Source: Candidatus Lachnoclostridium stercoravium
GTDB taxonomy: Bacteria; Bacillota; Clostridia; Lachnospirales; Lachnospiraceae
Assembly: GCA_019118365.1 (NCBI GenBank)
Contig: DWZA01000002.1
Location: 1 to 47,938 of the forward strand
Reading direction: 5' to 3'
Length of the DNA: 47,938 bases
Positions 15,340 to 23,025 of the stretch are shown piece by piece. The translations under genes and the position numbers were made by a program. Numbering within the stretch: position 1 is the first letter of the stretch; the number at the start of each line of letters is the position of its first letter. The notes under the pieces were generated by a model. The model had not been told where the DNA came from. It was given only the letters and a program-made list of their open reading frames with translations, and did not search any database.

Positions 15340-17511
15340 ATGAGAAAGTATTTTATCGCTATGGCATTAACCCTGTGCCTGCCTTTTTCCATGTCCGGCT
15401 ACGCGCTGGCCGCTGAAAATACAGCAGACGGCTCTTCCCAGGAGATCGTGATCTACCATACCAACGATACTCACGGCTATCTCCAGGGTGACGGCGAAAG
15501 CATCATCGGTATCGATCTTGTGGCCGGCTTAAAGAAAAGCGCTCCGGATTCTATCCTGGTTGACGCCGGAGACGCCACCCAGGGACTGCCCCTTGCTTCC
15601 CTGACCAAGGGAGCAGATGTGATCCGGCTGATGAATCTGGCAGGATACGACCTGATGGCCGCCGGAAACCACGAATTTGATTTCGGGACCGATCAGTTCC
15701 TGGCCAATGTCCAGCTGGCGGATTTCCCCATTCTTGCGGCCAACATCTACCGTGACGGCAGCCCGCTTCTTCAGGGCGCCCAGGAAGGAAACGACGGCTG
15801 CCATAGGATCATTGAGCGCAATGGTATCCAGATCGGATTTTTCGGCCTGACGACGGCCGATACAGCCACTTCCACTAATCCGGCCGGGATCGCCGACCTG
15901 GAATTTAAAGACGAGATCGAAACAGCAAAAGAAGAGATCGATCATCTGGAAGCGGAAGGCGCAGACGTGATCATCGCCATGTGTCATATGGGAGATATGG
16001 ACGCCTCCTGTACAAGCGCCGATCTGGCCGAAGCGATGACAGGAGAATACCAGGATAAGATTGATGTGATCATTGACGGCCACAGCCATACCATTGAAAA
16101 TGAAGAGACCAACGGGATCCTGATCGTCCAGACTGGTTCAGGGCTCACTGGCGTAGGAAAGCTGACGCTGCAGATCGACGGCGATCAGGTATCCGCCGCG
16201 GAGGAGCTGTTAGATCTTGCAGCTCTTTCTGACATCTCTCCTGATGAAGCAGTTGCAGAAGAGCTTTCCCAGATCACAGACTCCCAGTCGGATCTTCTGT
16301 CAGAAACAGTCGGAAGCTCTGAAACAACCCTTTGGGCCGGACAGGTCGGCGTCGTTGCAGTCACCCGCCTTGTGGAAACAAATTACGGGGACTTTACAGC
16401 GGATGCCTTCCGTTCTGCCGCAGAAACCTACATACAGACCCTGGGAACCGATACGGATCTTCCTGTTATCGCAGTGGAAAACGGCGGCGGTATCCGCGCT
16501 ATGGCTCCCAACGGAGAGATCACCACAGGCGACCTGATCTCCGCGTTCCCGTTTTCCAACACCATTTACTTAAAGAAAGTAACTCCCGCGATCCTTTATG
16601 AAGTAATGGAGGTTTCCGGGACAACCCTTGACGGCCAGGATAAGGAAACCGGCATGCTCCTTCAGCAGACCAATTCCGGCGGTTTCCTTCAGATATCCGG
16701 TTTTACTGTTGTCTTCGACCCGGACGGAGAAGAAGGACAGAAAGTTGCTTCTATCACTTTAGACGGACAGACAGAACCTCTGGACCGGGCAGATACGGAA
16801 ACTGAGATCCTCATGGCCAGCAACAATTATATTATGAGCGGCGGCAACGACTATACTATGCTGGGCGAGCTTCCCAAGTACGGAGAAGCCGGCGGGGAAC
16901 TGGAAACTGTACAGGCATATCTGGAAAGCTGCTTAAAAGACGGAGTCCTGCAGGGATATGCCGGGACCCAGGACCGGATCCAGATGAGAAGCGACGGATA
17001 TGAACCAAAAGATTATACCGCCTCCATCCTGATCACAGACGAAGCCGGAGAACCTCTTGCCGGACAGGAACTGTCCTACCGGGTAGACGGGGGAGAACGG
17101 GAAAACGGCTCGACAGATGAAAACGGCCTGCTGCAGATCACCCTTTCCGACGGCGCCCACGGCGTCCGCCTGGCAGATACGCAGCAGGAGATCTATATTG
17201 ACAATTATTCCGGATTCGGAATTACTGTAGATGAATTCCGGGAACAGCCGGTTTTAACCTTCCTGGCTGACGGAAGCTGCGATCCTGTGGACGGAGCTTT
17301 TGCAGAAGAGTCTTCTTCAGAAGCAGCTTCAGAAACATCCGCAGAAGCTCCAGGCAATGAAGCCAGTGAAAGCGTATCGTCTTCCGAAAGTACAGAAGCT
17401 GCTGCTGAAGCCGATACACAGAACGGATTCCCAATTGTTCCTGTTGCAATTGCAGCGGTCATCGCAGCAGGCGCGGCTGTGCTCTGGAAAAAGCGCCGCG
17501 GCCAGAATTAA
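15340..17511 (+). CDS. Surface-anchored 5'-nucleotidase / UshA-like metallophosphoesterase
   Basis: This is an exported enzyme of about 723 residues. A signal peptide (cut near ALAAEN) is followed by a calcineurin-type metal centre: YHTNDTHGYL, VDAGDATQG, AAGNHEFDFG, AMCHMGD and IDGHSHT. The C-terminal nucleotidase domain has NGGGIRA, FPFSNTIYLKKVT and NNYIMSGGNDYTML. A prealbumin-like domain (about 555-630) precedes a Ser/Glu/Ala-rich spacer, one transmembrane helix (FPIVPVAIAAVIAAGAAVLW) and a basic tail KKRRGQN, so it is held at the outer face of the membrane; there is no LPxTG motif. It should dephosphorylate extracellular nucleotides or UDP-sugars for uptake. AAAGGA precedes the start by about 13 nt. 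Confidence 0.94.
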   Translation: MRKYFIAMALTLCLPFSMSGYALAAENTADGSSQEIVIYHTNDTHGYLQGDGESIIGIDLVAGLKKSAPDSILVDAGDATQGLPLASLTKGADVIRLMNLAGYDLMAAGNHEFDFGTDQFLANVQLADFPILAANIYRDGSPLLQGAQEGNDGCHRIIERNGIQIGFFGLTTADTATSTNPAGIADLEFKDEIETAKEEIDHLEAEGADVIIAMCHMGDMDASCTSADLAEAMTGEYQDKIDVIIDGHSHTIENEETNGILIVQTGSGLTGVGKLTLQIDGDQVSAAEELLDLAALSDISPDEAVAEELSQITDSQSDLLSETVGSSETTLWAGQVGVVAVTRLVETNYGDFTADAFRSAAETYIQTLGTDTDLPVIAVENGGGIRAMAPNGEITTGDLISAFPFSNTIYLKKVTPAILYEVMEVSGTTLDGQDKETGMLLQQTNSGGFLQISGFTVVFDPDGEEGQKVASITLDGQTEPLDRADTETEILMASNNYIMSGGNDYTMLGELPKYGEAGGELETVQAYLESCLKDGVLQGYAGTQDRIQMRSDGYEPKDYTASILITDEAGEPLAGQELSYRVDGGERENGSTDENGLLQITLSDGAHGVRLADTQQEIYIDNYSGFGITVDEFREQPVLTFLADGSCDPVDGAFAEESSSEAASETSAEAPGNEASESVSSSESTEAAAEADTQNGFPIVPVAIAAVIAAGAAVLWKKRRGQN

Positions 17512-17548
17512 GGGTTTTCCTGATCAACTGATATCATCAAATCCTACG

Positions 17549-17591
17549 GGGGCTCTCAGATCATCCGGTCAGATGATGTGAGCGTCCCCTG
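17549..17591. other. Long imperfect hairpin after the nucleotidase gene
   Basis: An 18-nt arm starting GGGGGCTCTCAGATCATC pairs imperfectly (15 of 18) with GATGATGTGAGCGTCCCC. It lies between the gene end and the main terminator hairpin and may help stop transcription. Confidence 0.4.
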
Positions 17592-17613
17592 CTGGATACT
17601 TCGTAATATAAGA

Positions 17614-17654
17614 CAGAGCTGTCATCCGGTTCATTGGCCGGTCTGACAGCTCTG
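17614..17654. terminator. Intrinsic terminator between convergent genes
   Basis: CAGAGCTGTCA (17614-17624) pairs perfectly with TGACAGCTCTG (17644-17654), with an inner CCGG/CCGG stem. It is followed by GCTGCTTTTA on the plus strand. It ends the nucleotidase transcript and probably also blocks the convergent transcript. Confidence 0.75.
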
Positions 17655-17671
17655 CTGCTTTTACATGATCT

Positions 17672-18871
17672 TTAATTTGTATAATTATCAAAATATCCCT
17701 GGATCAGAACGATAGGCGTTCCCTTATCTCCGCTTCCGGACGTAAGATCTGCCAGAGATCCGATCAGGTCGGTGATCCTTCTTGGAGTCGTTCCCTGTGT
17801 GACCATGGTACCTTTTAAGCTCTCCGCCTTCTCGTCCTTTTCGTGTATGTAGTTCTTGATCGCGGACTGGAGGGCATCGCCGGAAAGGCCTGCGAAATCG
17901 TTATCCGCAAGGTATTTCAGCTTCACCTCGTTAGGCGTTCCCTGAAGTCCCTCGGTGTAAGCCGGAGAAACTACCGGATCGGCCAGCTCCCAGATCTTTC
18001 CTACCGGATCCTTGAAAGCGCCGTCTCCATAGATCATCACTTCAATGTTCTTTCCCGTCTTTTCCCGGAACATCCCATGGATCCGGTCTACCATATCCTG
18101 GCAGTGGATAGGGAACAGCTTTATGGAATTTTCTGTAGCTTTGTTGGAGCCAAGCAGACCGTATTTATCGTTGTATCCGCCTCCGTCGACGCTCTTTGTA
18201 AGGATATCGTCCAGAGAGTATACCTTCTTCGCCCCGCTGGCTAAAAGGATGCGCTTTGTCCGCGCTCTTGTATGGATATCGCAGTTTAAAATGCTGGTGG
18301 TGTATTTCAGGATCGCCTTTGGATTGTTGGCGAAAATGATCTCCACGTCGGCTCCCGCCTGCTGGATCAGCTCTTTATAATACTCCACGTAATCCACGCC
18401 TGTAAAATAATGCTTCTGATAGCCGAAATAGCTGCGGTACTGAGCTTCTGTCAGCACGTCGCTCCAGGGATTTACATTTTTCTCATCCAGCATATCCAGC
18501 TCCACCAGGTGGTTTCCAACCTCATCTGACGGATAGCTTAACATCAGGACGACTTTTCTGCACCCTTTTGCGATCCCTTTTAAACAGATCGCGAAACGGT
18601 TGCGGCTGAGGATCGGGAAGATCACGCCTACTGTGTCATCTCCGAATTTTTCATGTACATCTGCGGCGATCTGGTCGATGGTAGCATAATTTCCCTGGGC
18701 TCTGGCCACGATAGCCTCGGTCACTGCCACAACGTCTCTGTCGTGGAGCTCGAACCCTTCTGATTTTGCCGCGTTCAGCACAGAATCCACCACGATCTGC
18801 GCCAGGTCATCCCCTTCACGGATGATCGGAGCCCTTACGCCCCGCGATACAGTTCCTATCATTCTGTTCAT
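17672..18871 (-). CDS. Coenzyme F420-0:L-glutamate ligase-like protein
   Basis: This protein of about 399 residues matches the CofE/FbiB-like F420 ligase family as found in Firmicutes. Diagnostic stretches are GTVSRGVRAPIIREGDDL, DRDVVAVTEAIVARAQGNY, FPILSRNRF, GSNKATENSIKLFP, YGDGAFKDPVGKIWELADP and the C-terminal GSGDKGTPIVLIQGYFDNY. True CofE adds glutamates to F420-0 with GTP, but Clostridia of this group do not normally make F420, so the real acceptor is probably another compound. ATG 18871 is chosen because AGGAGAG lies 7 nt upstream; an in-frame ATG at 18982 lacks a ribosome site. A MITE lies 147 nt upstream, with a TATAAT in its target duplication reading toward the gene. Confidence 0.88.
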   Translation of the reverse strand: MNRMIGTVSRGVRAPIIREGDDLAQIVVDSVLNAAKSEGFELHDRDVVAVTEAIVARAQGNYATIDQIAADVHEKFGDDTVGVIFPILSRNRFAICLKGIAKGCRKVVLMLSYPSDEVGNHLVELDMLDEKNVNPWSDVLTEAQYRSYFGYQKHYFTGVDYVEYYKELIQQAGADVEIIFANNPKAILKYTTSILNCDIHTRARTKRILLASGAKKVYSLDDILTKSVDGGGYNDKYGLLGSNKATENSIKLFPIHCQDMVDRIHGMFREKTGKNIEVMIYGDGAFKDPVGKIWELADPVVSPAYTEGLQGTPNEVKLKYLADNDFAGLSGDALQSAIKNYIHEKDEKAESLKGTMVTQGTTPRRITDLIGSLADLTSGSGDKGTPIVLIQGYFDNYTN

Positions 18872-19010
18872 AATCTGCTCTCCTGTATTAGATTTCGCTG
18901 CCGCCTGAAGCATATGGATCTGGATCTTGATCTTCAAACCGCTCTGGGCAGCAATCCCTGCGCGCTTCGCCTTTTCCTGCAAAATACCGGGACATCATGC
19001 GCGCATATAG

Positions 19011-19016
19011 ATTATA
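19011..19016 (-). promoter_or_regulatory. -10-like TATAAT in a MITE target duplication
   Basis: The 8-bp duplicated target GATTATAC reads GTATAATC on the minus strand, a -10 consensus facing the F420-ligase-like gene. The second copy (19173-19180) is at the far side of the element. No good -35 was recognised in the element, so promoter activity is uncertain. Confidence 0.35.
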
Positions 19017-19017
19017 C

Positions 19018-19172
19018 GTAACAGTTCCGCCGTGTATCTTCCCTCCAGCACAAAATGTGCTGGAGGGAAGCCCTGGATGTCATCCCTATGCCAGGATATA
19101 TGTCAGATCGCTTTTACAAGCAAGCTTGTAACGCTCTTTATCATATATCCTGGCGCACGGCTGAACTGTTAT
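19018..19172. mobile_element. MITE family B, copy 4 (155 bp, inverted) with perfect 8-bp target duplication
   Basis: The element is in the opposite orientation to copies 1-3. It starts GTAACAGTTCCGCCGTG and ends CACGGCTGAACTGTTAT, and is flanked by GATTATAC at 19010-19017 and 19173-19180. Length and internal hairpins match the other full copies. The minus-strand frame of the hypothetical gene above it runs into the element and uses its TAG at 19086. Confidence 0.92.
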
Positions 19173-19592
19173 GATTATACTATAAATTTTTCCAGTATGC
19201 CATAACCTTTTTTCCAAGTTTCCTGCAGCTGAGCGAAGAACAGCCGCAAAGCCGGTAAACACTGGCTTTGCGGCTGTCCCTCTATGTTTCTGCTTTTTAT
19301 TCTTTAAATTTCCTACGACTAATTTGTGAACGGTGAAGGAAGCGCCCATGGCTGCAAGGCCTTTGTTAAGGGCTTCCGATGTAAAGTATGCAAGCATTCC
19401 TACAAAGCCAAGACGAAGGAGCATAAAGGAATCAGACTCGTACTTCTCAGGAATATGCGGGAAAATGCGGAATTTGCCTTCCTGCTCGCCACCGCCTTCT
19501 TCCTGGGAGATACGTTTTAATTTGCCTTCGCGGTAAAGCTTTAAGAGCCGATAGTAAAGCCTATGATCATTTCCATAAGAAAAATCCCCCAT
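19086..19592 (-). CDS. Hypothetical protein whose C-terminus is encoded by a MITE
   Basis: I do not recognise this open frame of 168 codons. It begins MGDFSYGNDHRLYYRLLKLY, is basic and acidic to about residue 55, has one hydrophobic segment (FMLLRLGFVGMLAYF), and then low-information sequence. The last 28 residues (from ITVQPCAR) lie within MITE copy 4; without the insertion the frame would end about 5 codons later as ...YSIIYMRA. A perfect 14-bp hairpin (19240-19277) sits inside the frame, which would suit the end of a gene better than its middle. No ribosome site precedes ATG 19592. It may be a decayed or over-extended gene. Confidence 0.4.
   Translation of the reverse strand: MGDFSYGNDHRLYYRLLKLYREGKLKRISQEEGGGEQEGKFRIFPHIPEKYESDSFMLLRLGFVGMLAYFTSEALNKGLAAMGASFTVHKLVVGNLKNKKQKHRGTAAKPVFTGFAAVLRSAAGNLEKRLWHTGKIYSIIITVQPCARIYDKERYKLACKSDLTYILA
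19240..19277. other. Perfect 14-bp hairpin, terminator-like
   Basis: ACAGCCGCAAAGCC (19240-19253) and GGCTTTGCGGCTGT (19264-19277) are perfectly complementary with a 10-nt loop. Weak T-rich sequence follows on both strands. It falls inside the hypothetical frame 19086-19592 and may mark the true end of an older gene. Confidence 0.6.
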
Positions 19593-19625
19593 ATTTTAAT
19601 TTGTAATGACGATCCCTTTCGGGGA

Positions 19626-20495
19626 TCAGCCCCTGCCTTTGTGATCCGTAATCCTTTTTTTCGGCCGGTAGATCGCTTCATTTACCGTATAGACCGTCAC
19701 AAACGCATCCGGATCCGTCTTTCCCAGATAAGACATAAGCAGGGAATATTCATTTTTATCTACGATCGTAATGATCTCCGTCTTTGGCTGATTGTCATAA
19801 GCGCCTGCCGCCTGATAAATAGTCGCGCCGCTGTGAAGGCTGTGCACGATAAAGTTCCTGATCTGATCCTCTTTTTTCGAGATGATGCACACTCTCTTTT
19901 TTAAATTCAGGCCAAAGATAAAGTGATCTAAAACGATCCCGTTTAAATAAGTTCCCAGCAGGCTTAACACCACCAGTTTCCTGTCGTAAAACAGGACGGA
20001 GGAAAGCGCTACGCACATACCGGGAAGAGCCATGGCCTTTCCCATGTCCATGTGCAGATACTTATTCAAAAGCTTCGCCACAATATCCAGGCCGCCGGAA
20101 GAGGCGTTTTCACGGAACAGCATGGCCAGGCCGATACTGACAGTGAAGATATAGCATACCATATCCAGGAAAGGGTCTTCGTTAATGGATGTAAAATCCG
20201 GAAAGCCCACTTCGAAGACTCTTAAAAACAAAGGCAAAAGCAGGGACGTATAAACGGTCTTTACCCCGAATTCTCTTCCCACAAGCAGAAAACCTACGAT
20301 AAGGAGCAGGCCGTTCAGGATAAATGTAATGACCGATATATGCAGCGGAACGATGTTCGCCAATATCATTGCCAGGCCGGAAATACTTCCTACCGACACC
20401 TGGCTTGGGATCAGAAAGAAAAATACTGACGCTGAAACGATCAGCGTTGCAAACGTAATAACGGCCCATTCTCTGATGATTTCTGACTTTTTCAT
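19626..20495 (-). CDS. YitT family membrane protein (DUF161 + DUF2179)
   Basis: This is a membrane protein of about 289 residues with five or six helices in the first 190 residues (including VFFFLIPSQVSVGSISGLAMI and the conserved RENASSGGLDIVAKLLNKY loop) and a soluble C-terminal DUF2179 domain (KTEIITIVDKNEYSLLMSYLGKTDPDAFVTV). Function is unproven; a transport role has been proposed for the family. It starts 3 nt after the stop of the amidohydrolase gene, so the two are co-transcribed. A small hairpin GATCCC/GGGATC (19611-19627) covers its stop codon. Confidence 0.93.
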   Translation of the reverse strand: MKKSEIIREWAVITFATLIVSASVFFFLIPSQVSVGSISGLAMILANIVPLHISVITFILNGLLLIVGFLLVGREFGVKTVYTSLLLPLFLRVFEVGFPDFTSINEDPFLDMVCYIFTVSIGLAMLFRENASSGGLDIVAKLLNKYLHMDMGKAMALPGMCVALSSVLFYDRKLVVLSLLGTYLNGIVLDHFIFGLNLKKRVCIISKKEDQIRNFIVHSLHSGATIYQAAGAYDNQPKTEIITIVDKNEYSLLMSYLGKTDPDAFVTVYTVNEAIYRPKKRITDHKGRG

Positions 20496-20498
20496 TTT

Positions 20499-21665
20499 TT
20501 AAAATTCATCCTGGGCATCCAGCGCGTACTGAACATAGAACGCCGCTCCATTTACCAGGGCGTCCTCATCCAGATCAAAACGCTCGTGATGGAGAGAATA
20601 GCAGCAGTCCTTTGCCTCGTTCCTGCATCCTACGAAAGCGTATACGCCTGGGAAGCGCTCCAGGAAATAAGAGAAGTCTTCTCCGCCCGGCGTTCCTGGG
20701 AATTTTACCAGCCCCTTTTCCCCCAGGATCTTCTTTACGGAACCGGCCGCTATCTGGCTGCAGCGCTCATCATTGATCGTCGCCGGCAGATCGCCGTAAT
20801 ACTCAAATTCATAGGAAGCCCGGTACGCTTCGCAGGTATGTTTGATGATGCGCTCGATCATGGAAGGCAGATCTTTGTGCAGCTGCGGATTAAAGGTGCG
20901 CACGGTGCCGGTAAGCTCCGCAGTCTCCGCAAAAATATTGGCCTTTGTTCCGGAATGGAAGGTGCAGACGCTTACGACCACAGTGTCCATGGGATTTGTC
21001 TCGCGGCTGGCGATGCTCTGAAGAGCGTCTACTACCTTGGCGCCCACATAAATAGGGTCTACCGCATAGTGCGGCATTGCTCCGTGTCCGCTCTTTCCGA
21101 TGATCCGTATGTTCATAAAGCCTACAGAGGTATAGCGCGGGCCTGGATCTACGGAGATCGTTCCTGTTTCCAGCTGCGGGAAAATGTGCATGCCCGCTAC
21201 TGTATCAAGTTCTCCTACCGCTCCGGTAGCCAGTACCTTTTCCGCCCCGTCCGTATGCTCTTCCGCTGGCTGGAAAATAAAGCGGACCGTTCCTTTCAGC
21301 TCGTCCCGGTGCTCAGATAAGACCTTTGCCGCAGTCAGCAGCATGCTGATATGGCCGTCATGGCCGCAGGCATGCATAACGCCTTCATTTTCTGAACGGA
21401 ATGGCAGATCCTTTATCTCTGTGATCGGAAGAGCGTCAATATCGCAGCGGAGTCCGATGAGCGGACGTTCATTTTTCCCGGATAAAGTCGCGATCGTTCC
21501 TGTCCCCTCTACCTCTTCATAAGGGATCCCCATTTTCGTCAGCTCCTCCCGGATCCTTTTCGCAGTCTGGACTTCGTTCCAGCTTAATTCCGGATGGCGG
21601 TGGAACGCACGGCGCATTTCAACCGCGTATTCCTTCTGTTTTAACACTTCCTGCATTACGTTCAT
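20499..21665 (-). CDS. M20-family amidohydrolase (N-acyl amino acid / hippurate hydrolase type)
   Basis: This is a cytosolic di-metal hydrolase of about 388 residues. Metal and catalytic residues are visible in RCDIDALPI, MHACGHDGHISML (the CGHDGH motif holds a Cys/His metal ligand pair), FQPAEEHTDGAEKVL (catalytic Glu pair) and GTPGGEDFSYFLE. The lid domain includes SGHGAMPHYAVDPIYVGA. Such enzymes remove acyl or peptide groups from amino acids. The start has AAGGAGAAGG upstream. It heads a two-gene unit with YitT and is separated from the upstream peptidase gene by a strong terminator. Exact substrate cannot be deduced. Confidence 0.94.
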   Translation of the reverse strand: MNVMQEVLKQKEYAVEMRRAFHRHPELSWNEVQTAKRIREELTKMGIPYEEVEGTGTIATLSGKNERPLIGLRCDIDALPITEIKDLPFRSENEGVMHACGHDGHISMLLTAAKVLSEHRDELKGTVRFIFQPAEEHTDGAEKVLATGAVGELDTVAGMHIFPQLETGTISVDPGPRYTSVGFMNIRIIGKSGHGAMPHYAVDPIYVGAKVVDALQSIASRETNPMDTVVVSVCTFHSGTKANIFAETAELTGTVRTFNPQLHKDLPSMIERIIKHTCEAYRASYEFEYYGDLPATINDERCSQIAAGSVKKILGEKGLVKFPGTPGGEDFSYFLERFPGVYAFVGCRNEAKDCCYSLHHERFDLDEDALVNGAAFYVQYALDAQDEF

Positions 21666-21687
21666 AATATCCTTCTCCTTTTCATAT

Positions 21688-21712
21688 AAAAACGCGCCAC
21701 CGGCGCGTTTTT
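21688..21712. terminator. Intrinsic terminator after the peptidase gene
   Basis: AAAAACGCGCC and GGCGCGTTTTT form a perfect 11-bp stem with an ACC loop; T-runs follow on both strands. On the minus strand it stops the transcript of the upstream peptidase gene before the amidohydrolase gene. Confidence 0.88.
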
Positions 21713-21721
21713 TCAGCTCAG

Positions 21722-22819
21722 TCAGAAGTCCCGGATGATATTTTTTATCAGCTCCAGCATGGTCTTCATGTCCTCTTCCACCACGTATTCCCTCACGCTG
21801 TGGGAATGATGGATCGTAAGTCCGATCGGCAGCGTCCGGATGCCGATCTGGTTGGTGTAAGTAGAATCCATGAATCCAAAAGAACGGGCCAGTTTCATCG
21901 GTATGCCTGACCTCTCATAAACTGTCTGCAGACGCCGGATCATATCCGCATTAGCGCTGAAATCTGCTTCCGGCACGTCTTTTTCCATCCGCAGGAGGCA
22001 GCGGCAGTTCAGCTGTTCCGCCGTCAGATCTGCCGTTTTCTGCACCTTGTCGCTGATCTTTTCCCAGACGTCCTTCCCAAAGCAGCGGATCTCCATATCA
22101 AAACGGGCGTGTCCCGGCACGATATTGGACGAAGACAGAGAAACAAGATCGAAGATATTAATGTTCAGGTTTCCGCTGACCCGTCCTACAGGGATCTGGT
22201 GGATGATCTGGACCGCCGCCGCAAGAGCGTTTCCGGACAGATCCATGTCGTGGATCACGTGAGAACTATTTCCTGTCAGTTCCACATGGATATAATATCT
22301 GGCCGGAGTCTGCAGCAATACTTCTCCTGTAACATAATGATCCGGCACCAGCGCTTCTTCGCTTTCGATCTTGGAATAATCCGCATATCTGGTACCCTGC
22401 ATTCCCAGCTCCTGACAGACTGTAAACAGCAGCTCCAGGGGACGCCCGCTCTCTCCGGCGGCTTTTAACTGGCTCACTGCTTCCAGGACTACTGCGATCG
22501 GCAGCTTTCCGTCCGCGCCTAACACGCTGTTTCCCCGGCTCATGATACGTCCGTTTTCCAGATACGGCTCCACATGGCTGCCTGGAGGCGTGGTATCCAG
22601 GTGAAAAATAAAAAGCAGCGGCTTCTTATCTTTTCTCCCCGGCGCCTTCGCAAGGATATTCCAGCCGTCTGTGATCACTTCGCTGCTAAGATACTGGCGT
22701 TCGAATGGAATGTCTGATCTTGCAAGTTCCTGTTCGATCAATTCACAAAATAATTTTTCATTATGGGACTCGCTGGCGCAGCCCGCATAACGTATAAAGC
22801 GTTGGGCAACCCGTTCTAT
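21722..22819 (-). CDS. M20-type (PepT-like) metallopeptidase with apparent ATA start
   Basis: This is a tripeptidase-T-like zinc peptidase, about 365 residues from codon 22819. Motifs: LFIFHLDTTPPG (metal His/Asp), VLGADGKLPIAV (bridging Asp), TVCQELGMQGTR (catalytic Glu), ELTGNSSHVIHDMDLSGNAL (lid) and TIHHSHSVREYV (C-terminal His). The conserved N-terminal segment ERVAQRFIRY lies upstream of the first ordinary start (TTG 22741, no ribosome site). The frame begins right after GGGAGGAG with 8-nt spacing, but the codon there is ATA. No ATG, GTG or TTG occurs between the in-frame stop upstream and 22741. Either AUA is used as a start or the start codon was mutated. Confidence 0.82.
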   Translation of the reverse strand: MERVAQRFIRYAGCASESHNEKLFCELIEQELARSDIPFERQYLSSEVITDGWNILAKAPGRKDKKPLLFIFHLDTTPPGSHVEPYLENGRIMSRGNSVLGADGKLPIAVVLEAVSQLKAAGESGRPLELLFTVCQELGMQGTRYADYSKIESEEALVPDHYVTGEVLLQTPARYYIHVELTGNSSHVIHDMDLSGNALAAAVQIIHQIPVGRVSGNLNINIFDLVSLSSSNIVPGHARFDMEIRCFGKDVWEKISDKVQKTADLTAEQLNCRCLLRMEKDVPEADFSANADMIRRLQTVYERSGIPMKLARSFGFMDSTYTNQIGIRTLPIGLTIHHSHSVREYVVEEDMKTMLELIKNIIRDF

Positions 22820-22943
22820 GGTCCTCTCCTCCCGTCCTGTGCATTACTCATGAGTACCCTTATTTTATCATCCGTCCAGTACGATTACTATTGTCCAAAC
22901 AAAGGAATTTTAAGGCAAAAAGATATGCATTTGCACAAGAAAA

Positions 22944-22952
22944 TGATATAAT
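22944..22952 (+). promoter_or_regulatory. Extended -10 promoter for the CdaR-like gene
   Basis: TG-A-TATAAT is an extended -10 element about 75 nt before ATG 23026. No strong -35 is present, as expected for extended -10 promoters. Confidence 0.5.
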
Positions 22953-23025
22953 ATTGAAAAATACCTGCAAAAAATATGGAATTTATCACAATAAAGCAAA
23001 GAAGTACGCAGAGGAGGAAGACAGG

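Noticed and set aside
19540-19575. Alternative start MEMIIGFTIGS in another frame of the hypothetical gene
   Set aside because: It has a purine-rich site before it but stops after 11 codons; probably chance.
22741-22743. TTG as start of the PepT-like peptidase
   Set aside because: It has no ribosome site and would delete the conserved N-terminal segment; the ATA codon with a perfect site fits better, though it is non-canonical.
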